Shown here piece after piece: positions 37,039 to 47,425 of a stretch of DNA of 64,000 nucleotides. Location of the stretch: assembly GCA_017501345.1 (NCBI GenBank), contig JAFVXC010000024.1, forward strand, positions 117,822 through 181,821, in the 5' to 3' direction. This stretch comes from Clostridia bacterium. GTDB lineage: Bacteria; Bacillota_A; Clostridia; Oscillospirales; CAG-272. How positions within the stretch are numbered: the first letter of the stretch is position 1; each line of letters begins with the position of its first letter. Below the pieces are notes generated by a model. The model did not search any database and was not told where the DNA came from. It saw only the letters and a list, made by a program, of their open reading frames with translations. A program made the position numbers and the translations under genes.

Positions 37039-37797
37039 TCAGTAGACCACCCGATTCAGATAAAGTCCGCACGGCGGTGCGGTAAAGCCCGCAAGGCTTC
37101 GGTCGTGCGACGCGAGGATCGTGGGAATCGCATCAGCATCGATCTTTCCCTCCGCGACATCGAGGAGTGTACCGACCATAATGCGCACCATATTATACAG
37201 AAAGCCGTTTGCCGCGACCGAAAAGGTGATGAGAGCTCCGTCTCGTTCGAGCCGAGCGTATTCCACGCAGCGCACCGTAGACTGCACCTTCGAGCCTGCC
37301 GCCATAAAGGCGGAGAAATCGTGCTCACCGCAAAAGTCACACGCGGCGCGTTCCATCCTCGTAAATGCCTCATCGTCGATCGGATGCTTGTACGTCAGAG
37401 CCCGCCCAACGAGAAATGGGTCGCGCTCGTATGCCGCGTGGATGCGGTAAACGTACTCCTTATACCGCACATCGTACCGCGGGTGAAATTCCTCCCGAAC
37501 CCACTCGGCAGAGGTCACGCCGATGTCCTCGGGTAACAGACACGAGAGCGCACGCGGAAAACGGTCTGCGGGAAGAGAGATATCAAGCGAGCCGCTCCCC
37601 TTCTTCGTTACGGTACAGCAAAATTCATTTGCGTGTACGCCGCTGTCGGTGCGACTGCATCCGACGATATCACACGGAAATCCGAGGAGAGCCTCGGTCG
37701 CCCGATTGAGCTCTGCCTGAACGGTATTTGCGTTTTTTTGTACCTGATAGCCCGCATATGCGGTGCCAAGAAAGCGGATACGCAGTAAAAGCTTCAT
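37039..37797 (-). CDS. truA: tRNA pseudouridine synthase TruA
   Basis: A 252-aa enzyme that modifies uridines 38-40 of the tRNA anticodon stem. The catalytic Asp is D51 in CSRTDSGVHA. YKEYVYRI and the C-terminal GTLLDVAEGKI segment are also conserved. Length matches the family. It follows ecfT in the ecfA1-ecfA2-ecfT-truA order that normally continues the ribosomal-protein block in Bacillota; here rplM/rpsI do not follow. Confidence 0.96.
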   Translation of the reverse strand: MKLLLRIRFLGTAYAGYQVQKNANTVQAELNRATEALLGFPCDIVGCSRTDSGVHANEFCCTVTKKGSGSLDISLPADRFPRALSCLLPEDIGVTSAEWVREEFHPRYDVRYKEYVYRIHAAYERDPFLVGRALTYKHPIDDEAFTRMERAACDFCGEHDFSAFMAAGSKVQSTVRCVEYARLERDGALITFSVAANGFLYNMVRIMVGTLLDVAEGKIDADAIPTILASHDRSLAGFTAPPCGLYLNRVVY

Positions 37798-37830
37798 ATC
37801 TCTCCTCCTTTCATTATCTTACCGTGCCCG

Positions 37831-38649
37831 TTACATCACGTAGCCCGGTGCATAGAGATTACACAGTACGAGTCCCGTTCCGAAGAGAACGAGCAGGATC
37901 ACCGCAGCGAAATCACGGAAATGAAGATGCAAAACACGCATACGCGTTCTGCCCTCCCCTCCGTGGTAGCAGCGGCATTCCATCGAGGTCGCAAGCTCAT
38001 CTGCACGGCGGAATGCCGACACAAAAAGCGGCACAAGGATCGGGACCATCGCCTTCGCGCGCTTTACGAGCCCCCCCGATTCGAAATCAGTTCCGCGAGC
38101 CTTCTGTGCGCGAATGATCTTCTCGGTCTCCTCGACAAGTGTCGGGATAAACCTGAGCGTGATCGTCATCATCATTGCGAACTCGTGAACGGGCACGCGG
38201 ATCTTTTTCAGCGGAGACAGGAGAAGCTCAATGCCGTCGGTCAATGCGATCGGTGTCGTCGTATAGGTCATAAAGAGCGAGGTGCCGAGGATCAATATGA
38301 TGATCCTGATCGCCATAAAGATCGCGCTGTATATGCCCTCGAGATAGATGTGGATAAATTTCCATTCAAACAGGAGCGTGTCTCCCGTCGTTAAAAACAG
38401 ATTGATCAGCATTGTGAACAGCATAATGAACACAATGGGACGGATCCCGCGGAGAATGATACGCATTGGGATACGGCTGATCAGGATAAGCAGTATCGCG
38501 GAAAGGATCAACGCACCAAACGCCGCAACGCCCTTACAAAGGAAGGCGCATACGATATAAAGGATACCGCAGATCACCTTCGTGCGCGGATCAAGGCGGT
38601 GGATGACTGAGCTTGCGGGATAATACTGACCGAGAGAAATGTTCATCAT
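37831..38649 (-). CDS. ecfT: Energy-coupling factor transporter transmembrane protein EcfT
   Basis: A 272-aa membrane component of the ECF vitamin transporter. It has about five to six membrane segments, and the family's ATPase-coupling Ala-Arg-Gly motif is visible as RAQKARGTDFESGG. The start overlaps the ecfA2 stop (ATGA), so the genes are translationally coupled. With EcfA1 and EcfA2 it forms the shared energising module, while substrate-specific S components are encoded elsewhere. Confidence 0.95.
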   Translation of the reverse strand: MMNISLGQYYPASSVIHRLDPRTKVICGILYIVCAFLCKGVAAFGALILSAILLILISRIPMRIILRGIRPIVFIMLFTMLINLFLTTGDTLLFEWKFIHIYLEGIYSAIFMAIRIIILILGTSLFMTYTTTPIALTDGIELLLSPLKKIRVPVHEFAMMMTITLRFIPTLVEETEKIIRAQKARGTDFESGGLVKRAKAMVPILVPLFVSAFRRADELATSMECRCYHGGEGRTRMRVLHLHFRDFAAVILLVLFGTGLVLCNLYAPGYVM

Positions 38650-39503
38650 AACAGCTTTCCGATCTCCTTTACCGCCGCATCTACCGCATACACGTCGGTA
38701 TTCACGGATATTCCGAGCTTTCGAAGCTCGATCAGCGTACGCGTCACCTCAGGAACGTTCAACCCAATCGCGTGAAGCTCGTCCCCACGCGAGAAGATCT
38801 CGTCGGGCGTGCCGCTCATTACGACTCTGGCGTCCGACATAACGATCAGTCGATCGCAGATCCGAGCCATATCCTCCATACTGTGCGAAACGATCACGAC
38901 CGACGCGCCCGTTTCCTTTTGGTAATTGCGGATCCCTCGGAAGATCGCCTCACGACCGCGCGGGTCAAGGCCTGCAGCAGGCTCGTCAAGCACGAGAACA
39001 TCGGGACGCATCGCAATGATGCCCGCGATCGCCACACGTCGCTTTTGCCCACCCGAAAGATCAAACGGCGAGGCGTCAAGCAGGCTTTCGTCAATCTCGA
39101 CGAAGCGGATCGCGTCACCGACGCGCTGCTTGATCTCCTCTTGTTCAAGCCCCATATTCTTCGGTCCGTATGCAATATCCGCGCGAACCGTCTCTTCAAA
39201 AAGCTGATACTCGGGATACTGCATCACAAGTCCGACACGGAAGCGAACCGCGCGGATCTCCTTCGGCTTCACCCATATATCACGGCCATCGAGCAGAATG
39301 CTACCCGAATGCGGCTTCTCAAGTCCGTTAAAAAGCTGTACGAGGGTGGATTTCCCGCTCCCCGTGTGTCCGATAATACCCGTGATCACGCCTCTTTCAA
39401 TATCGAGGCTGACGTGATCGAGCGCTGTTTTTTCATAGGGTGTTTTCGGGCTGTATACGTATGATACGTCACGAACCGAGAGGATTGCATCAATGTTCGG
39501 CAT
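38646..39503 (-). CDS. ecfA2: ECF transporter ATP-binding protein EcfA2
   Basis: A 285-aa ABC ATPase. The Walker A is GHTGSGKST, the Q-loop is MQYPEYQLF, the signature is LSGGQKRRVAIAG and the Walker B is VLVLDEPAAGLD, followed by VSHSM. The Glu after the Walker B Asp is present, so it is catalytically competent. The start at 39503 behind GAGGAGGGGAG is preferred over an upstream frame extension. It overlaps the end of ecfA1 by 14 nt and ecfT by 4 nt. Confidence 0.96.
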   Translation of the reverse strand: MPNIDAILSVRDVSYVYSPKTPYEKTALDHVSLDIERGVITGIIGHTGSGKSTLVQLFNGLEKPHSGSILLDGRDIWVKPKEIRAVRFRVGLVMQYPEYQLFEETVRADIAYGPKNMGLEQEEIKQRVGDAIRFVEIDESLLDASPFDLSGGQKRRVAIAGIIAMRPDVLVLDEPAAGLDPRGREAIFRGIRNYQKETGASVVIVSHSMEDMARICDRLIVMSDARVVMSGTPDEIFSRGDELHAIGLNVPEVTRTLIELRKLGISVNTDVYAVDAAVKEIGKLL

Positions 39504-40434
39504 CGTCGCTCCCCTCCTCCTCGCAATGACGGTTTTCGCGCAATCCTTCAAGTGCCCGCGCGATAGCCGCCGCACATTTTTCGGGAGTCGTACAGTCTCC
39601 CTCGATCAAAAGCCCGTTCTCCTTCAGCGCTTCTGCAAAATCGACACACTGAGGCACGTCGAGACCGACGCTCCGAAGAAGCTCCGACTCGGAAAACACC
39701 TCCTCGGGTGTTCCGTCGATCAGGATCCGTCCGTCGTCAAGCACGATCACACGGTCCGCCTCGGCTGCCTCGTTCATATAATGCGTGATCGTCAGGATCG
39801 TGATCCCATAATCACGATTCAGCATACGCATCGTATTGAGCACCTCACGGCGTCCGATCGGATCAAGCATCGCCGTTGATTCGTCAAATATCATACATTC
39901 GGGCATCATCGCGATCAGTCCTGCAATCGCAACGCGCTGCTTCTGACCGCCCGAAAGTCGATGCGGCTCGTGGCGTGCATATTCGGTCATCCCGACCACA
40001 GCAAGCGCATCGTCCACACGGCGGCGGATCTCGTCGCTCGGCACGCCGAGATTTTCGGGGCCAAACGCCACGTCCTCCTCGACGATCGTCGCAACGAGCT
40101 GATTGTCGGGATTCTGAAATACCATTCCGACCTTTTTGCGAAGGTCGTAGAGATCCTTTTCGGACATATCCTCTGCGGTAATATCCCGCCCATCGATCAG
40201 GATCTGTCCCGAGGTGGGCTCAAGGATCATATTCAGGAGCTTTGCAAACGTAGATTTTCCGCTTCCGTTGTGCCCGAGGACGGCTACGTATTCACCCTTC
40301 TCCACGGTCAGATTGAGTCCGTCAAAAACGGGGATCGGATCGCCGCTTGGAAGGACTCGATCTGCGGAGTCCTCGTTATCGTAATGAAAGGATAAGTCCT
40401 TCGTTTCGATAAAGGGGATATTTTTGTTCGTCAT
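39490..40434 (-). CDS. ecfA1: ECF transporter ATP-binding protein EcfA1
   Basis: A 314-aa ABC ATPase that pairs with EcfA2. The Walker A is GHNGSGKST, the Q-loop region is VFQNPDNQLVA, the signature is LSGGQKQRVAIAG and the Walker B region is CMIFDESTAMLD, which has Ser after the catalytic Glu, as EcfA1 proteins often do. The C-terminal region is about 30 residues longer than usual, ending in an acidic tail. It begins the ecfA1-ecfA2-ecfT-truA group. A small CGCACC/GGTGCG hairpin lies upstream. Confidence 0.95.
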   Translation of the reverse strand: MTNKNIPFIETKDLSFHYDNEDSADRVLPSGDPIPVFDGLNLTVEKGEYVAVLGHNGSGKSTFAKLLNMILEPTSGQILIDGRDITAEDMSEKDLYDLRKKVGMVFQNPDNQLVATIVEEDVAFGPENLGVPSDEIRRRVDDALAVVGMTEYARHEPHRLSGGQKQRVAIAGLIAMMPECMIFDESTAMLDPIGRREVLNTMRMLNRDYGITILTITHYMNEAAEADRVIVLDDGRILIDGTPEEVFSESELLRSVGLDVPQCVDFAEALKENGLLIEGDCTTPEKCAAAIARALEGLRENRHCEEEGSDDAEH

Positions 40435-40493
40435 TTCCGAGTTCTATACCTTTCTCCGCACCGTGAGGTGCGAGATCTGTAAATCAAAGCATC

Positions 40494-41363
40494 TTACGCC
40501 CGATACCACCGAGCGCTTGCACCGCACGGAAGGAATCCGCCCGATGCGGTGACGGGGAGTGCAAGCTCGCCCGATTCGAGTCTGCCGCCGAAGCGATTCT
40601 TCACACGGCAGTCGAGAATATATTGCATCGCAAGTGGTGACAGTCCGGTCGTATAAGAATTGATGAGGAAAAAGAGCGGATCGTCAGACAGCAGCCTTGA
40701 TGCGAGCGTGATCAGCTCATCAACACATTCCTCGATCTTCCATACCTCTCCCCCGGGGCCTCTGCCATACGAGGGTGGGTCCATAATGATCCCGTCGTAA
40801 TGGTTGCCGCGACGGATCTCCCTCTCGACAAACTTCTTACAGTCATCGACGATATAACGGATCGGTGCATCGGAAAGGCCAGACAATACGGCGTTTTCCT
40901 TTGCCTGTGCGACGATACCCTTAGCGGCATCAACGTGCACGACGGAAGCACCCGCACTTGCCGCCGCCATCGTCGCGCCCCCCGTATATGCAAACAGATT
41001 CAAAACGCGGATCGGTCTTTTCGCGCCTCGGATCAAGCCGCCGAACCAATCCCAGTTCGCCGCCTGCTCGGGAAAAAGTCCCGTGTGCTTAAAGCCCATC
41101 GGGCGCAGAACGAAGCCCAGATCTCCGTATCGGATATTCCATTGAGTCGGAAGCTTATTCTTGACCCAGGAGCCGCCTCCCGTATTCGAGCGGCGATATA
41201 CACCGTCCGCTTTTTTCCACATCGGGTGAGTCGCGCTGTTTTTCCAGATGATCTGCGGGTCGGGGCGAATCAGGATCAGATCCCCCCAACGCTCAAGCCG
41301 CTCTCCGTCGTTCGCGTCAAGAAGCTCGTAATCCTTCCAGTTATCTGCACACCACATAGTCAT
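40494..41363 (-). CDS. Class I SAM-dependent methyltransferase, RlmI-like
   Basis: A 289-aa methyltransferase of the RlmI/RlmL (COG1092-like) type that methylates rRNA. SAM-binding motif I is VLNLFAYTGGATMAAASAGA, motif II has VVHVDAAKG, and the catalytic DPPSYGRG is typical of base N- or C5-methylation enzymes. It lacks the N-terminal PUA domain of E. coli RlmI, which is common in the Bacillota forms, so the exact target nucleotide is uncertain. It starts at ATG 41363 behind AAAGAG. It lies between ruvC and ecfA1. Confidence 0.85.
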   Translation of the reverse strand: MTMWCADNWKDYELLDANDGERLERWGDLILIRPDPQIIWKNSATHPMWKKADGVYRRSNTGGGSWVKNKLPTQWNIRYGDLGFVLRPMGFKHTGLFPEQAANWDWFGGLIRGAKRPIRVLNLFAYTGGATMAAASAGASVVHVDAAKGIVAQAKENAVLSGLSDAPIRYIVDDCKKFVEREIRRGNHYDGIIMDPPSYGRGPGGEVWKIEECVDELITLASRLLSDDPLFFLINSYTTGLSPLAMQYILDCRVKNRFGGRLESGELALPVTASGGFLPCGASARWYRA

Positions 41364-41424
41364 TTTCTCTTTCTGTTCGTTTTCTTATGATTCGATCGTT
41401 CAAGCCTTCGCCGCCCGTGGGGGA

Positions 41425-41934
41425 TCAAAAGCTGGATTTCTGATTGTAATATCCCGCAAGCCGCGAGCCACCCGTATGCGCGTGGCAAATCGCGATCGCA
41501 AGCGCGTCGGCAGTATCATCGGGCTTCGGCGGAGCCTTCAGCTTCAAAATCGAGGTCACCATCATAATGATCTGCTTTTTCTCTGCCTTACCGTAGCCGG
41601 AGACCGATTGCTTGACCTGCATCGGGGTATATTCGAAAAGCTTTACACCCGATTCCTTTGCTGCAAGAAGCAGGACTCCGCGCGCCTCGGCTACGCGGAT
41701 ACCGGTCGTAATATTCTTGTCAAAGAAAAGCTCCTCGATCGCCATTTCATCGGGTCGGTATTTTTCAATGATCTCGCAAAGATCGTGGTAGATCGTTTGC
41801 AGTCTCTCGGGAGTCTCGATCCCGGCAGGTGTCTCGATCGATCCGTAACCAAGCACGCGGAATTTCGCGCCTACATATTCGAGTACGCCCCAACCGACGA
41901 TCGCAAGTCCCGGGTCAATTCCGAGGATCACCAT
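41425..41934 (-). CDS. ruvC: Holliday junction resolvase RuvC
   Basis: A 169-aa RNase H-fold endonuclease that resolves Holliday junctions. The acidic active site is D7 (GIDPG), the Glu of AIEELFF, and the C-terminal DDTADALAIAICH. The start at 41934 is chosen because GGAGGGAGG sits 7 nt upstream and the protein then begins with the family-typical MVILGIDPG. The partners ruvA and ruvB are encoded 3.7 kb away on the other strand. Confidence 0.97.
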   Translation of the reverse strand: MVILGIDPGLAIVGWGVLEYVGAKFRVLGYGSIETPAGIETPERLQTIYHDLCEIIEKYRPDEMAIEELFFDKNITTGIRVAEARGVLLLAAKESGVKLFEYTPMQVKQSVSGYGKAEKKQIIMMVTSILKLKAPPKPDDTADALAIAICHAHTGGSRLAGYYNQKSSF

Positions 41935-42133
41935 ACGAATACCTCCCTCCGAAGTGTCATTTTTCGGCATTATAATACTCCAGTATAATAGTATAACACA
42001 TTTTTCTCCCTAAGTCAAATCCTTTTTGCCACATTCAAGAAGATTTTACGGATTTTTCATCGTAATGCCAAAGCGGAAACACTTTTTGCTCTTTGCCGCT
42101 CCCTTTTATACAAATATTTACCGAAAATTCATT

Positions 42134-42163
42134 TACAAACAGAGAAAAATATGTTATACTATA
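42134..42163 (+). promoter_or_regulatory. Promoter of the DUF951 gene
   Basis: TTTACA-N17-TATACT with an extended -10 TG lies about 45 nt upstream of the gene. Confidence 0.7.
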
Positions 42164-42207
42164 AAGAGCAGATTATTTATTTTATGGAAAGGAGCCGTCT
42201 CTCCGCG

Positions 42208-42414
42208 ATGAAGATCATCCGTTTTACGACCGAGGATACCCTTGAGCTCAAAAAAAATCATCCTTGCGGTGCACGTACGTTTTCGGTCCTGCGGGTCGGA
42301 AGCGAGGTCCGCATCCGCTGTACGGGCTGTGGGAGAGATATGGTCGTTGAGCGCGTGAAGCTCGAAAAGTCGATCAAACGCGTCATTCCTCCGGTTCACT
42401 CCGACCTTAAGACT
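42208..42414 (+). CDS. DUF951 family protein
   Basis: A 68-aa small protein of the DUF951 family, widespread in Bacillota and of unknown role. The pattern ELKKNHPCG, then VLRVGSEVRIRCTGCGRDMVV and KLEKSIKRV is characteristic; the three Cys may bind zinc. An in-frame ATG twelve codons upstream overlaps the ribosome site AAAGGAG, so ATG 42208 is taken. It precedes the YfhO gene by about 55 nt and may share its transcript. The stop lies near 42414-42417. Confidence 0.8.
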
Positions 42415-42473
42415 TAAGTCTCCGTTCCCCGATAAGCGAAGAACACATCCGAAAACCACAGGAGATCGAAACG

Positions 42474-45400
42474 ATGAACAAAAACCAAGCATCCGTCAAC
42501 ACAAACAGCAGCCTTCTACCGCCTCTTGAAAAGCAAAGCTTTTTTTCGCAGATACGACACTATATAAAGCACAATCCCTATTCCTATCTTTTCTACTCCT
42601 TCCTCATCCCTGTCGCGCTGATGTACCTTATCTATCTCGCGATGGGCATCTATCCATTCGGAGACGGCTCTGTACTCGTGCTTGATCTGAACGGACAGTA
42701 CGTTTCCTTTTACGAGATGCTGCACGGCGCACTACGTGGAGATACCAGTCTGATCTATTCCTTTGAGCGTGCGCTCGGCGGAGAGTTTATGGGTATCTAC
42801 GCCTATTATCTCGCATCCCCGTTCTCCTATATCGTTGCACTCTTCCCGAAAAAATACATTCTCGACGCCCTTCTCGCGATCTTCCTTCTCAAGTCGGGCC
42901 TCTGCGGTCTCACGATGGGCTGGTATCTGCACCGCAACACCAAGGATACGAGCAGGAATAAGATCTCGATCATTCTTTTCTCCGTGCTTTACGCGATGTC
43001 CGCGTACTGTGTGGTGCAGCAGCACAACTCGATGTGGATCGATGCGGTCATCTGGCTTCCTGTTCTGACCTATGCGATCGAGCAGCTGATCAAAAACGGC
43101 AAATTCAAGCTCTTCGTTCTGATCCTCGCCCTCACGCTGTGCAGCAATTACTATATCGGCTATATGGTGTGCATTTACGTTGCCGCCTATTTCTTCTATT
43201 ACTACTTTGCATACAATCAGAAAACGGACGGTGCTCCCGCACTGAACAACCCGCACGGAGAGCGGAATCATTTCACAAAATCCTTCTTCCGTATCGTGCT
43301 CTATTCTGCTCTTGCGATCGGTATCGCAGCGATCATCGTTTTCACTGCATACTACTCGCTGAAATTTGGAAAGAGCAGCTTCTCAGATCCGAGTTGGACG
43401 GTCACCGCCAAGTTTGAATTTATGGAATTCCTCACGAAATTCCTTCCCGGCTCCTATGATACGGTTCGTCCCGAGGGGCTTCCCTTCGTTTACTGCGGTC
43501 TTCTTACCGTTCTTCTGATTCCCGTCTATTTCCTCTCGAAGAAATTTACACAGCGCGAAAAGATCGCATCGGGACTCGTAATCCTCTTCTTCGTCCTCAG
43601 CTTTGTTATTTCGGTCCTCGATCTGATCTGGCACGGCTTCCAGAGACCTAACTGGCTGAACTACCGCTATAGCTTTATGCTGTGCTTCTTCCTCGTCGTG
43701 CTTGCCTACAAAGCGTTCGGCGAGATCCGTAAGATCAGCTTCAAGACCCTCCTCGCGATCTTCTCGGCATTCGCCGGCTTCGTGATCGTCGCCCAGACGA
43801 TGACCTTTGACTCTTACACGGAGCGCGTAAACGGCGCGGCTTCGTTCGGCCAAAAGCTCCTCACCTTTGAGACGGTCTTCCTTTCGCTTCTTTGTATCCT
43901 CGCATACCTCATCATTCTCGCAGTCACACGAAAAACAAAGCAGCGTGCGAGCATCTCGCTGATCCTTGCGATCGTTTGCTGCCTTGAGGTATACTGCAGC
44001 GGACTCGTTTGTGACCGTGAATTCGGAAAGGACGTTATTTACACCTCTCGCAGCAAATATACGGACTATATGGACGAGCTTCGTCCCGTTGTCGATGCCG
44101 TAAAGAAAACCGATCTCTCCTTCTACCGTATGGAAAAGACGACGATGCGAAAGACCAACGACTCTATGGCGCTGGATATGAACAGCCTTTGCTGCTCGAC
44201 CTCCACACTGAACAGGGAGACCATCGATTTCCTGCGGTATATGGGCTACGCCTCGAAGTCAAACTGGTCGAAATATCTCGGCGGGACACCCGTCAACGAT
44301 TCGCTTCTCGGCATTAAATATCTCCTCTCGGATTCCGACGTATCCGATCTGTACGAGATCCACCCGATCGATCTTGAGGAGGAAAACGATTACACCGCAT
44401 ATCTGAATCCCTACGCGCTGTCGCTCGCCTTCGGCGTTAACTCGACGGTAAACGGGATCGACGTTTCAAACTCGGAAAATTACTATAAATACTACGGAAG
44501 CCCGATCGGCTTTATGAACAATCTCGTTTCGGCAATGCTCGGCGAGGATTCCCTGCTTCAGCTGTACAGACCCATCGAGGCATCCCCCTCCTCCACGACC
44601 AACTGCACCACCTCAGCAGTCAGCGACTATATCAAATATGCTCCGCTCAATATCGAAGAGGACTGCTCAATCACCTACACGATCGATGTGCCTCGTGACC
44701 AGGGCGACGAGGTAGAGCTCTACTTCTTCATCCCTGCCGATCAGTATACCCGAGAGGTAGACATAAACGTAAGTGCAAATTCCCTGGACAAAACTGTCAA
44801 GCACGAATTCGGCGGCAATGAGACCAACCGTATCGTAACGCTTGGAACCTTCCGGGCAGGGGAATCGGTCTCCGTTAAGGTCACCATTGACAACGGTTCA
44901 AACAACCTTTATATCAAAAAGGGGGAGCAGATCTTCTACTACGTCGACAAGGCTGTTTTCAAGGACGCCTTCACGCGTCTCCTTGCAAATCCCCAGTACG
45001 TTGTTGATGACAACTGCCCGAACGATCATCTGACGGGCAAGATCACGACGACCGCCTCCACGCAGACGATCCTGACCACGATCCCCTACGACGAGGGATG
45101 GACGGTTCTCGTCGACGGTCAGCGCGTCTCTTATGAAAAATCTCTGAATGCTTTGATCTCCTTCGAGATCGAGGGAGCGGGTGAACACAAGCTCGAATTT
45201 GTTTACCGTCCCTCCGCTCTTGTTCTCGGCATCACGGTCTCGGTGGCATCTATCGCGATCTTCGTGCTCGTATGCATTTTCGAAAAGAAGATCCGTGCCT
45301 TCCTTTGGAAGGGCAAGGGCAAGACGATCGGTGTCTCTGACGACGCAGAGGTCGCGGTGATCGACGCTTCCCTCTGGGAGTTCAGCTTCTACACCTACGA

Positions 45401-45581
45401 TCCCACAGACGAGGAATCCGATCCCCCGAGCGCATCGCTTGAAAACACCGTAGTAACGGAGAGCGTTAGCACCGAAGCCGAAGATCTCACGGAAGAATCC
45501 GCCCCCGCGACCGAGGAACACACGTCTGAGGATCAAGCGGAAGCCTGTGATCCCGAGCCCGATAACGGCTCTCCCGAATGA
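42474..45581 (+). CDS. YfhO-family multispan membrane protein
   Basis: A 1035-aa membrane protein of the YfhO type, a GT-C-like family implicated in glycosylation of teichoic acids in some Bacillota. The N-terminus (about 1-45) is cytosolic, and around twelve membrane helices span 45-500. The first extracellular loop carries the conserved LDLNGQYVSFYE acidic motif typical of GT-C catalytic sites. A long extracellular beta-rich region (about 520-890) is followed by one more helix near 905-930 and an acidic Glu/Ser-rich cytosolic tail of about 100 residues. The substrate is unknown. Confidence 0.88.
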   Translation: MNKNQASVNTNSSLLPPLEKQSFFSQIRHYIKHNPYSYLFYSFLIPVALMYLIYLAMGIYPFGDGSVLVLDLNGQYVSFYEMLHGALRGDTSLIYSFERALGGEFMGIYAYYLASPFSYIVALFPKKYILDALLAIFLLKSGLCGLTMGWYLHRNTKDTSRNKISIILFSVLYAMSAYCVVQQHNSMWIDAVIWLPVLTYAIEQLIKNGKFKLFVLILALTLCSNYYIGYMVCIYVAAYFFYYYFAYNQKTDGAPALNNPHGERNHFTKSFFRIVLYSALAIGIAAIIVFTAYYSLKFGKSSFSDPSWTVTAKFEFMEFLTKFLPGSYDTVRPEGLPFVYCGLLTVLLIPVYFLSKKFTQREKIASGLVILFFVLSFVISVLDLIWHGFQRPNWLNYRYSFMLCFFLVVLAYKAFGEIRKISFKTLLAIFSAFAGFVIVAQTMTFDSYTERVNGAASFGQKLLTFETVFLSLLCILAYLIILAVTRKTKQRASISLILAIVCCLEVYCSGLVCDREFGKDVIYTSRSKYTDYMDELRPVVDAVKKTDLSFYRMEKTTMRKTNDSMALDMNSLCCSTSTLNRETIDFLRYMGYASKSNWSKYLGGTPVNDSLLGIKYLLSDSDVSDLYEIHPIDLEEENDYTAYLNPYALSLAFGVNSTVNGIDVSNSENYYKYYGSPIGFMNNLVSAMLGEDSLLQLYRPIEASPSSTTNCTTSAVSDYIKYAPLNIEEDCSITYTIDVPRDQGDEVELYFFIPADQYTREVDINVSANSLDKTVKHEFGGNETNRIVTLGTFRAGESVSVKVTIDNGSNNLYIKKGEQIFYYVDKAVFKDAFTRLLANPQYVVDDNCPNDHLTGKITTTASTQTILTTIPYDEGWTVLVDGQRVSYEKSLNALISFEIEGAGEHKLEFVYRPSALVLGITVSVASIAIFVLVCIFEKKIRAFLWKGKGKTIGVSDDAEVAVIDASLWEFSFYTYDPTDEESDPPSASLENTVVTESVSTEAEDLTEESAPATEEHTSEDQAEACDPEPDNGSPE

Positions 45582-45609
45582 CCGCACGGCAAGGAAAGGA
45601 ACACACGTT

Positions 45610-46233
45610 ATGTTTTATTATATCAAAGGCCCTCTGACAAAGCTCCTGCCGAGCACGGCAGTCGTCGAGGCGGGCGGCGTCGGATACTGTATGACAGTGT
45701 CCGAGACCACCCACGCATCCCTCGCACCGCTTTACGACACGGCAAATCCTAAAATTGCCAAGCTCTATATCTATATGGCGGTTCGAGAGGACGGCGTCGA
45801 GCTGTTCGGCTTTTACAGCGAAGAGGAGCTTTCGGCATTTCGTATGCTGATCACGGTATCGGGAGTAGGGCCGAAGGCCGCGATCTCGATCCTCTCCACC
45901 CTCACCCCCGAAAAGCTCGCGCTCGCGATCTGTACCGAAGACCGAAAGGCACTTGCAAAAGCAAACGGCATCGGTGCAAAGACCGCCGCACGCGTGATCC
46001 TTGAGCTCAAGGACAAGCTTTCGAAGGAGGCGATCTCGCTTTCCATAGACAGCGACTCTCCGATCCTGAACGCAACTCCCGCGGGAGACCACGGAAAGCT
46101 TTCCGAGGCGACCGACGCCCTTATGGTGCTGGGCTACTCCCGCGCCGAAGCGCTGAATGCGCTGAAAAGCGTCAACGTGGAGACAATGCCGCTTGAGGAT
46201 ATCATCCGCGCAGCTCTGAAAAAGCTGATGTGA
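45610..46233 (+). CDS. ruvA: Holliday junction branch migration protein RuvA
   Basis: A 207-aa RuvA that recognises four-way DNA junctions. It has an N-terminal OB-fold ([12 protein letters not shown]), tandem helix-hairpin-helix motifs ([15 protein letters not shown] and [19 protein letters not shown]) and a C-terminal RuvB-binding three-helix domain ([15 protein letters not shown]). A longer frame reading begins at 45547, inside the end of the YfhO gene. ATG 45610 behind AAGGAAAGG is the natural start. It precedes ruvB by 43 nt. Confidence 0.97.
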   Translation: MFYYIKGPLTKLLPSTAVVEAGGVGYCMTVSETTHASLAPLYDTANPKIAKLYIYMAVREDGVELFGFYSEEELSAFRMLITVSGVGPKAAISILSTLTPEKLALAICTEDRKALAKANGIGAKTAARVILELKDKLSKEAISLSIDSDSPILNATPAGDHGKLSEATDALMVLGYSRAEALNALKSVNVETMPLEDIIRAALKKLM

Positions 46234-46276
46234 TCCCGAACAAGATCATCACAAAGACAAACACGAGGTACTGATT

Positions 46277-47389
46277 ATGATCCACGAAAACGCGCCCGAG
46301 CTTGAGGGCGACGACTACGACTTCGAAAACCGAATCATCACAGCCTCTCACATTTCAGAGGATTCGGATTCGGACGTGACTCTTCGTCCGAAGCTCCTCA
46401 CGGACTACATCGGACAGGAAAAAGCCAAGGGGAACCTGAAGATCTATATTGAGGCGGCAAAAAGACGCGGCGAATCCCTTGACCACGTCCTTCTTTACGG
46501 TCCTCCCGGTCTCGGCAAAACCACGCTTTCCAATATCATCGCCGCCGAAATGGGTGTAAATATCCGTGTAACTTCAGGCCCTGCAATCGAAAAGCAGGGC
46601 GATCTTGCCGCACTCCTCACCAATCTCGCTGAGGGAGACGTTCTCTTCATCGACGAGATCCACCGTCTGCCACGCCAGGTCGAGGAGATCCTCTATCCCG
46701 CAATGGAGGATTTTGCACTTGACATCATCATCGGAAAAGGCCCTGCGGCACGTAGCATTCGGATCGATCTTCCCCGCTTTACCCTGATCGGTGCGACGAC
46801 ACGCGCAGGTCAGCTCTCGACACCGCTTCGCGATCGCTTCGGTGTCCTTCTTAAGCTCGAGCTTTACAGCCCTGAGGAGCTTGCGTCGATCGTTCGTAGA
46901 AGTGCGGGCATTCTCGGTCTCCCGATCACCGACGACGGTGCCTACGAGATCGCATCCCGCTCGCGCGGAACACCGCGTATCGCAAACCGCCTTCTGAAGC
47001 GCGTCCGAGATTTTGCAGAGGTTCGTGGAAGCGGCGAGATAGACTCCGATATTTCAAATTTTGCCCTCGGCGCGCTTGAGATCGACCAGCTCGGCCTTGA
47101 CAACATCGACCGACGTATGCTCGAAACGATCATCAATTTCTACGACGGAGGGCCCGTCGGGCTTGAAACACTCGCCGCAACGCTCGGTGAGGAGGCGATC
47201 ACATTGGAAGACGTATACGAGCCTTACCTGATGCAGATCGGTTTTCTCTCGAGAACGCCTCGCGGTCGATGCGCTACGCGACTTGCCTACGAGCATCTCG
47301 GTATCCCCTACCGCCCCGTCGCTCAGCAAAAGACAGCCGCCAAGGGCGAACAGCTCGGATTTTTTGACTCCCCCGACGATACAGAGTAA
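46277..47389 (+). CDS. ruvB: Holliday junction branch migration ATPase RuvB
   Basis: A 370-aa AAA+ motor that drives branch migration with RuvA. The Walker A is GPPGLGKTT, the Walker B is LFIDEIHRL, sensor 1 is [10 protein letters not shown], the arginine finger is in LRDRFG, and the C-terminal winged helix ends [13 protein letters not shown]. An acidic N-terminal leader of about 30 residues precedes the conserved [12 protein letters not shown]. It probably forms an operon with ruvA and the downstream gene of unknown function. Confidence 0.97.
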   Translation: MIHENAPELEGDDYDFENRIITASHISEDSDSDVTLRPKLLTDYIGQEKAKGNLKIYIEAAKRRGESLDHVLLYGPPGLGKTTLSNIIAAEMGVNIRVTSGPAIEKQGDLAALLTNLAEGDVLFIDEIHRLPRQVEEILYPAMEDFALDIIIGKGPAARSIRIDLPRFTLIGATTRAGQLSTPLRDRFGVLLKLELYSPEELASIVRRSAGILGLPITDDGAYEIASRSRGTPRIANRLLKRVRDFAEVRGSGEIDSDISNFALGALEIDQLGLDNIDRRMLETIINFYDGGPVGLETLAATLGEEAITLEDVYEPYLMQIGFLSRTPRGRCATRLAYEHLGIPYRPVAQQKTAAKGEQLGFFDSPDDTE

Positions 47390-47425
47390 CTGTATTTCAA
47401 TAGATCTATTCTCCGGAGATTCCTT